Positions 24,275 to 28,081 of a DNA stretch of 28,081 bases are shown in pieces. Made by a program: the position numbers and the translations under genes. Source of the stretch: Chthonomonas sp. UBA2017 (GTDB lineage: Bacteria; Armatimonadota; Fimbriimonadia; Fimbriimonadales; Fimbriimonadaceae). Positions within the stretch are counted from its first letter, which is position 1. Each line of letters opens with the position of its first letter. The notes beneath the pieces were generated by a model. That model was not told the origin of the DNA, ran no database searches, and worked only from the letters and a program-made list of their open reading frames with translations. The stretch covers positions 1 to 28,081 of the forward strand of contig DDCB01000010.1 of NCBI GenBank assembly GCA_002335425.1, read 5' to 3'.

Positions 24275-24377
24275 GACAGGTAACCCGGCTTTCTCGGTTC
24301 GTGATGAGAAAGTCTTTGAACCGAGACCCATAGGCTTTGCGCTCAAGGGGTCACCCCCAGGATTGCCTTTTTCTGTC
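24275..24377 (-). ncRNA. Cyclic di-GMP-I (GEMM-I) riboswitch
   Basis: On the minus strand the leader of the flgM-like gene has the GEMM-I sequence core in order: AAAGGCAATCC, a hairpin capped by a GTGA (GNRA) tetraloop, GCGCAAAGCCTATGGGTCT, a 7-bp stem TCGGTTC/GAACCGA, and AAAGCCGGGTTACC. GGCAA pairs with TTACC with one C-A mismatch, as in the Vibrio Vc2 RNA. GACAG/CTGTC closes the aptamer (24373-24377 with 24275-24279). The Shine-Dalgarno starts only 12 nt after the aptamer and no terminator lies between, which suggests control of translation initiation. Recognition is from memory of the consensus; ligand preference (c-di-GMP or cAMP-GMP) is not decided. Confidence 0.85.
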
Positions 24378-24485
24378 GCGGACGCAAGCGTCCTGATCTG
24401 ATTCTCGGCCCCCCGTCCCAAGATCTTCAGGGCTCTCGCCGACTTTTTTCGAAAATTTTTCTTGGGCGCCTCGCTGGCCCTCAGG
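24378..24485. other. Intergenic stretch between riboswitch and 639-residue gene
   Basis: No gene is visible. On the minus strand it holds GGACGCTTGCGTCC (about 24382-24395), able to form a short hairpin just upstream of the aptamer, and an imperfect inverted repeat of CCTGA type spanning about 24391-24430. A clear promoter for the riboswitch transcript was not found. Confidence 0.4.
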
Positions 24486-26405
24486 CTAGGGCGGGTTCCC
24501 GGTGGGCGTCCGAAAGACCTCATTCCTCCGGGCGATCTCGGCGGCCCGTTGCCGAAGCTCGGTCCTCACCTCGTCTGGTAGCTTGCCCAAGTTCTCAAGC
24601 GAGCGAAACTCCCGAGGCAGATCGACCCGCGCTCGCTCACTCCACTGATATCCCGACGTTGAAATTCGAAGAGTCGATCCGAGACCCACTCCATATTCAA
24701 GGCTCAGCCGTTCAATCTGTTCCCTTTCGGGCCCAGCCAGATGATTCGAGAGCGCCTCCAGATCTAGGGTCTGGCGGCGACCCTCCAGTTCCAGCCGGAA
24801 AAGCGGCACATCTTCCCGGACCCAGGAGCATATCAACTGCGAGGGAGCATACAGGTGGGCGAACCCGTCCGCCGGTCGAGGCCCCGGCGCGGGGTTCGCG
24901 TTGGCCCGCCACTTTTCTCGAGCATCAGGCGGCAACTGGGATAATGGAACCGCTCGCCCCTCGGCAAGCAGGCCCCACATCGAAGGCGACATCCCGCCGA
25001 AAAGCCTCAAAAGTCCCTGCGAATGGTCATCCTGATACGGTTCGTGAGGTTCAAGATACCAAAGGCAACGCTTGACCGGCGGGATGCCGGAGACTCGCAT
25101 TCCTGACGACTCGCGAAACAACAACCGAGCCTCTGCCTCCAAGGTCGGACGAACTCCTTGCAAAACAACGTCGAGGCCTTGGCGGACCGCACTTCGCAAA
25201 TATCGTCGCTCGATCATGGCCTTCGGGTCCAAACTGCTAAGGACATGGACTTCACCGACTTTTTCGTAAGTGACCCCTCGACTCGCTAGGAATGCCTGCA
25301 ATTCCGACCTGGAAAGCGAGGGCTTTGCCAGCAAGAAGCACGCCGGCATGATCAGGTCATCCGGCAATGAAACGACGTACTTCTCACCCGAAAACAGCTT
25401 GTCGAGTAGCTCGGGCCAGAGCAGATTGAGAGACTCTTCGGAGCCCGAATCTCGGAGCCATTGCGTCATCTTGACCTGGTCCGGTCGAGGCAAAACGGCC
25501 CCGGGAGAAGCGAGCTGAACCCATCGCATTCTCTCAAGATTCTCATCGCCGATGATGACCGAATTCGGAATGGAGTCAGGCAAGGACCAGTCCAAGTCCA
25601 AATTCACTTGAAGGGTGGCACCCCCCTGAAACACACTGGCCCCGCTTTCATCAAATCGATGAAGCCTTAATTGAATCCCGAGATTCGTCGACTGCAACCT
25701 GACCACCGTGGTCTCGCGCTGATTCGCGAGCCGAAGGGCCGCGTGGAGACCGGCTTTCGCATTTTCAGAAAGATTGCGATCCTTCACAGCGTCGGCGACC
25801 CCTCGTTCCAAAGCCTGGATCCTGGCGAGTTCAGCAGCAACCCCTTGAGGAAAAGCACTTTCACCCGAGCGTCGAGCCGAAGAAAAATTTGATGTAAGCC
25901 CAAAGGGCAAGTCGGCCAAGGTCCCAGGGGAGAAATAGACGAGCAGGCGCTCAGCGAACGATTGCGAGGGAATTTCTGGTGAGAACAAGGGCGAATTCAG
26001 CTCTCGCTCTCGATCAAATCGAAGGATTCGTTCGGCAAGAATCTCCGCACTCGGACCTGGACTCTTCCACGCAGACAAGCGCTGCCTGAGCACCTCATCG
26101 ATGCGGACCCACCGCTTTTCTCGAGCGACCCTACTTCTGCGTCCTTCGGGGTCGAGAAGAATTCGGAACTGCTCTTTACCGTCGACTGAAGTCGTTCTTA
26201 CCTCGCCATAAATCCGCCCCAACGCCTGACTCAGCTCTGCGGCGTCGAGCCCAGGGGAGATCAACACGGGCTCGGTTTCTAGAGCTGGAGAAATCGAAAT
26301 GGAGCGATACTGAGAAGTTTCTAGCAGTTGCTTAAGTTCAGTAAACTGAGCCACTGATGCGCTTGCTTTGTAAATCAAAGCGGATAAGATGATAATGGTA
26401 CTCAA
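24486..26405 (-). CDS. Exported protein of unknown function, 639 residues
   Basis: I do not recognise a family. The N-terminus (IIILSALIYKASASVAQF) is a likely signal peptide or membrane anchor. The rest is a soluble mixed alpha/beta protein with an Arg/Glu-rich helical segment (about 100-215), a beta-rich middle and one short aromatic-rich stretch (CLWYLEPHEPYQDD). No metal or catalytic motif stands out. The start is TTG 26405, supported by the paralogue at 27837: both starts lie exactly 141 nt upstream of the shared 126-bp block, and both products have 44 residues before the conserved EPVLISPGLDAAEL. Ribosome-binding signals are weak (GGATAG). Residues about 45-107 are duplicated in the truncated paralogue. 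Confidence 0.7.
   Translation of the reverse strand: MSTIIILSALIYKASASVAQFTELKQLLETSQYRSISISPALETEPVLISPGLDAAELSQALGRIYGEVRTTSVDGKEQFRILLDPEGRRSRVAREKRWVRIDEVLRQRLSAWKSPGPSAEILAERILRFDRERELNSPLFSPEIPSQSFAERLLVYFSPGTLADLPFGLTSNFSSARRSGESAFPQGVAAELARIQALERGVADAVKDRNLSENAKAGLHAALRLANQRETTVVRLQSTNLGIQLRLHRFDESGASVFQGGATLQVNLDLDWSLPDSIPNSVIIGDENLERMRWVQLASPGAVLPRPDQVKMTQWLRDSGSEESLNLLWPELLDKLFSGEKYVVSLPDDLIMPACFLLAKPSLSRSELQAFLASRGVTYEKVGEVHVLSSLDPKAMIERRYLRSAVRQGLDVVLQGVRPTLEAEARLLFRESSGMRVSGIPPVKRCLWYLEPHEPYQDDHSQGLLRLFGGMSPSMWGLLAEGRAVPLSQLPPDAREKWRANANPAPGPRPADGFAHLYAPSQLICSWVREDVPLFRLELEGRRQTLDLEALSNHLAGPEREQIERLSLEYGVGLGSTLRISTSGYQWSERARVDLPREFRSLENLGKLPDEVRTELRQRAAEIARRNEVFRTPTGNPP
26139..26264 (+). 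repeat. 126-bp perfect direct repeat, copy A
   Basis: Identical base for base to 27571-27696, in the same orientation and 1432 bp apart; one mismatch (26265 C, 27697 A) is followed by eight more identical bases. It lies within the 639-residue gene and encodes the EPVLISPG...DPEGRR block. Identity at synonymous sites, with diverged flanks, points to recent gene conversion or duplication. Confidence 0.98.
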
Positions 26406-26503
26406 TACTTCTATCCAATAATTCTCATTTTTCCTGCCGCCTCGCTGCCACAGTAACTTGGCAACGAAGCGACAGCCAGATTGTCAGCTAATTCTGTACA
26501 CGC

Positions 26504-26737
26504 TTATGGCAATCCCTCGCAATAGCAATAATTGTCTTGCCTTCGAACTTTACAATAACCACCATTTTGCGCGCAGTTGATTTGATAATTTGGCTGACAT
26601 TGCCATCCTGACTGAGTATTAAACCATGAGCAAAGCCCATCCGAAAGGCCAGGAGGGCTGTCGGGGCTAGCTTTGAGCGGGCTTGCTAGGAGCCCGATCG
26701 CAACAATCATGAGCGCGAAAGATACGATATTTTTCAT
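26504..26737 (-). CDS. Secreted six-cysteine mini-protein, defensin-like C-terminus
   Basis: A 77-residue precursor with a clear Sec signal peptide (residues 1 to about 23, IVSFALMIVAIGLLAS), leaving a mature peptide of about 54 residues. It has six cysteines (36, 47, 55, 62, 71, 73; spacing X10, X7, X6, X8, X1). GGYC-X8-CYC near the end matches the gamma-core pattern G-X-C-X(3-9)-C followed by C-X-C, as in insect defensins; the C-X3-C of the true CS-alpha-beta fold is absent. A very strong Shine-Dalgarno (GAGGAGGAAA, complement of 26743-26752) suggests high expression. It lies 23 nt after the VKOR stop on the same strand, so the disulfide-forming enzyme and the cysteine-rich product are probably one operon. 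Antimicrobial peptide, toxin or inhibitor are all possible. Confidence 0.8.
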   Translation of the reverse strand: MKNIVSFALMIVAIGLLASPLKASPDSPPGLSDGLCSWFNTQSGWQCQPNYQINCAQNGGYCKVRRQDNYCYCEGLP

Positions 26738-26760
26738 TGTTGTTTCCTCCTCAACTCCAG

Positions 26761-27375
26761 CTACGCCACTCTCCTCCCGGAACCTGTATTCGGCACCAAA
26801 CTTTCCGAGTGACTATGGCTGACTGGCGTTGAAATCATTAGAGCAATCAAGATACCCGTTATCACGCAAAGAAGGGCGTCACTCAAAGTCTTTCGTATCG
26901 TCAGGGCTTTAGGTGGCAACACCGACTTTTCAGTGATCTTTATGTTGAGCAATGCAGCGAGCTGAAGTGTGGTAATCGACGCCATTATCGAACACCAAAT
27001 ACACTGTACTTCGAGTGAGGTCCTCAAAAACACCTGCAACGCGATCACAAAAATGAAAGCTGCAATGTGCGTGTACACGAGGGAGCGATATGACGCAACG
27101 TCAAATCGAGCAGGGTTCCCAATGGCAAGCATTGTTAAGCTAAACGCAAATGCCAAGTAGGTGGGGACGATTTGAATAGAGCCCACTTCGAAAGAAATCT
27201 GAAGCACTGCTCCGCATGTTCCATAGGATGAGCATGGAATTTGCCGCCCGAAAATCAAAACTGCTGAAAGCGCACTACTGAGAACCAACGCACTGCGAAC
27301 GAGCAGTAGGTAGCCCCCCCCCCTGAGATCAAAGCCTGAAACTGGTAAAATCCCATGTGATTCCCAGTATATCAC
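26761..27375 (-). CDS. VKOR-family disulfide-bond-forming membrane protein (start uncertain)
   Basis: Vitamin K epoxide reductase homologue; bacterial VKOR reoxidises DsbA-like proteins through quinones. Over 204 codons there are five hydrophobic segments. The first follows the G-tract, and the loop cysteines Cys48 and Cys54 (PCSSYGTCGAVL) are followed by IVPTYLAFAF. The quinone-side motif is Cys125-Ile-Trp-Cys128 (QCIWCSI), which is diagnostic. There is no fused thioredoxin domain. The reading frame opens at GTG 27375, but a TTGCAA-16-TATACT promoter (27366-27393) overlaps it and would start transcription near 27359, downstream of that codon. The next ATG (27356) is one frame off and would join the VKOR frame only if the G10 tract had 11 (or 8) G. 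It is upstream of, and probably cotranscribed with, the cysteine-rich peptide. Its composition is lower in GC than its surroundings. Confidence 0.82.
   Translation of the reverse strand: MIYWESHGILPVSGFDLRGGGYLLLVRSALVLSSALSAVLIFGRQIPCSSYGTCGAVLQISFEVGSIQIVPTYLAFAFSLTMLAIGNPARFDVASYRSLVYTHIAAFIFVIALQVFLRTSLEVQCIWCSIMASITTLQLAALLNIKITEKSVLPPKALTIRKTLSDALLCVITGILIALMISTPVSHSHSESLVPNTGSGRRVA
27314..27323 (-). repeat. G10 homopolymer in the 5' part of the VKOR gene
   Basis: Ten consecutive C on the plus strand (G on the coding strand), placed about 12 codons after ATG 27356 and directly before the first membrane segment. Such tracts mutate by slippage in many bacteria. Confidence 0.9.
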
Positions 27376-27393
27376 AGAATTTCATTCTTGCAA
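27366..27393 (-). promoter_or_regulatory. Promoter of the VKOR-peptide operon
   Basis: On the minus strand TTGCAA (complement of 27388-27393), a 16-nt spacer and TATACT (complement of 27366-27371). ATG 27356 lies 9 nt after the -10 box, the same spacing as in imuB and murJ. Confidence 0.6.
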
Positions 27394-27414
27394 GGAGTCT
27401 GTACTATTCTGGCC

Positions 27415-27837
27415 TCATCGAGAAACTGGTACTTGACCAGCTTGGACGAACATTTCATCGCCCACCTGGTACGGGAAATGGCGACGCTCAGTTCGCCCGC
27501 CTGCCGAACTGCGATCCCTCACTACTTCGTCGATGCGGGCCAACCGCTTTTCTCGGGCCATCTTGCTCCGGCGTCCTTCGGGGTCGAGAAGAATTCGGAA
27601 CTGCTCTTTACCGTCGACTGAAGTCGTTCTTACCTCGCCATAAATCCGCCCCAACGCCTGACTCAGCTCTGCGGCGTCGAGCCCAGGGGAGATCAAAACG
27701 GGCTCTTCCATCAGCTCGGTAGGCAGAGAGAGCGAGCGATATTCCGGTGCCCGATGCAGTTTTCCGAGCGTTTGAAACTGGCCCCACTTGAGCCCGGAGT
27801 CATCCTGAAGTAATCCGATCAAAATCCAAGAAATCAT
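27415..27837 (-). pseudogene. Truncated paralogue of the 639-residue gene
   Basis: Open frame of 140 codons. Residues 1 to about 107 align without gaps to the 639-residue protein (44 residues up to EPVLISPG, then an identical block, then AREKR-x-x-RIDEV). After that the sequence (SSAGGRTERRHF and on) no longer matches in this frame, and the other frames give no continuation. It is thus a 5' fragment of a second copy, cut near 27510 where the lower-GC islet begins. It may still be transcribed: a TAGAAT box lies upstream. Whether the short product is made or folded is unknown. Confidence 0.75.
27571..27696 (+). repeat. 126-bp perfect direct repeat, copy B
   Basis: Second copy of the repeat at 26139-26264, inside the truncated paralogue. 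The two copies flank the VKOR-peptide islet in direct orientation. Confidence 0.98.
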
Positions 27838-27870
27838 CGAAGTTTCCGAGAACGGTCCGATGGCATGCTT

Positions 27871-27888
27871 CTCAAGAACTGTTCTGAG
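27871..27888. promoter_or_regulatory. Inverted repeat over a predicted transcription start
   Basis: CTCAAGAAC/GTTCTGAG, an 8-bp inverted repeat with one bulged A, covers the likely +1 that follows the TAGAAT box at 27892-27897 (minus strand). It could be an operator or a 5' hairpin of the transcript of the truncated paralogue. Confidence 0.3.
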
Positions 27889-27891
27889 TTC

Positions 27892-27897
27892 ATTCTA
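27892..27897 (-). promoter_or_regulatory. -10 box (TAGAAT) upstream of the truncated paralogue
   Basis: TAGAAT on the minus strand, about 54 nt before ATG 27837, so this transcript would have a real leader, unlike the leaderless genes. A -35 was not identified. Confidence 0.35.
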
Positions 27898-27954
27898 ACA
27901 AAAGGCTTCCCGAACAGGGGGCTCCCCGGACCTGACAATCCGCCCCGAGCGCAT

Positions 27955-28077
27955 GGACTTCCCCAAGAATCGAACTCAGGTTTCGTTGACCATCCCTCCT
28001 CATTGAGGTCCATAAGGGGACGTTTGGACCGACTCCGCGAACTGCGGGACGCTGTGAGCGGCGCGGCCTGGAAGTCC
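27955..28077 (-). ncRNA. Candidate structured RNA with tRNA-like ends
   Basis: On the minus strand the ends form a perfect 8-bp stem, GGACTTCC (complement of 28070-28077) with GGAAGTCC (complement of 27955-27962). Directly inside the 3' arm lies a T-arm-like hairpin, CTGAG-TTCGATT-CTTGG, stacked next to the stem as in tRNA. The 123-nt span also contains short hairpins CCGC-AGTTC-GCGG, GGTCC...GGACC and CCTC-AAT-GAGG. No canonical anticodon arm and no CCA are visible, so it is not an ordinary tRNA. The window ends 4 nt beyond it, so upstream signals cannot be judged. Confidence 0.4.
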
Positions 28078-28081
28078 GATC

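Noticed and set aside
24272..24523. 83-codon minus-strand frame over the riboswitch
   Set aside because: It crosses the GEMM aptamer, has a low-complexity Arg/Lys/Pro-rich product and no ribosome-binding site.
27900..27955. SRP RNA-like string GTCAGGTCCGG on the minus strand
   Set aside because: Only the first bases match; the GGAAGGAAGCAGCC continuation of 4.5S RNA is missing and no hairpin of the right form surrounds it.
27955..28077. tmRNA or tRNA-Sec
   Set aside because: No tag-peptide frame, no tmRNA 5' signature and no TCA anticodon arm could be found, so only a tRNA-like candidate is reported.
1..28081. CRISPR array, transposase or phage genes
   Set aside because: No regularly spaced repeats, no transposase or integrase motif and no inverted-repeat ends were found; the only long repeat is the 126-bp pair.

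Overview
The window looks like part of a chromosome from a diderm, GC-rich bacterium, most probably an Armatimonadota member (Fimbriimonas-like). Pointers are a pseudopilin with an H-X9-DG motif, a DUF1800 protein, a KdsD-type sugar-phosphate isomerase (Kdo/LPS pathway) and an MCE protein with an outer-membrane-like tail. This placement is inferred from family content, not from a search.

Region 1 (1-4.7 kb): tRNA-Thr, a secreted S41 peptidase, rplA standing alone outside the usual rplK-rplA-rplJ-rplL cluster, an alkyladenine DNA glycosylase and typA/bipA. Region 2 (4.8-9.5 kb): a two-gene mutagenic-repair cassette, an inactive Y-family-like ImuB and a DnaE2-type polymerase with an unusual N-terminal extension; no ImuA is seen. 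Region 3 (9.5-18.2 kb): pdxT, arginase overlapping kdsD, a secreted DUF3298-META fusion, a secreted 5'-nucleotidase, an alpha/beta hydrolase, a DUF1800 protein and a small secreted protein. Region 4 (18.2-24.3 kb): an MCE gene upstream of rplI, murJ, an Old-Yellow-Enzyme reductase, a DUF1559-like pseudopilin, tRNA-Gly, and a FlgM-like anti-sigma gene preceded by a c-di-GMP-I (GEMM) riboswitch.

Region 5 (24.4-28.1 kb) is the accessory part. A 639-residue protein of unknown function and a truncated paralogue of it share a perfect 126-bp direct repeat. Between them lies a lower-GC islet with a VKOR-family disulfide-forming membrane protein and a six-cysteine secreted mini-protein whose C-terminus resembles the gamma-core of defensins. 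The VKOR reading frame has a G10 tract near its 5' end. Recombination between the repeats would delete the islet and leave a full-length chimeric gene. The window ends in a structured tRNA-like RNA candidate.

One rule recurs through the window: five genes have a TAnnnT -10 box, and a sixth a near match, exactly 6 nt before the start codon, which places the start codon at +1. Leaderless transcripts therefore seem common in this genome. Convergent gene pairs often share their stop codons (4-nt overlaps). Together the genes cover translation, DNA damage tolerance, envelope building (MurJ, KdsD, MCE) and vitamin B6/arginine metabolism, with one probable small secreted-peptide system.
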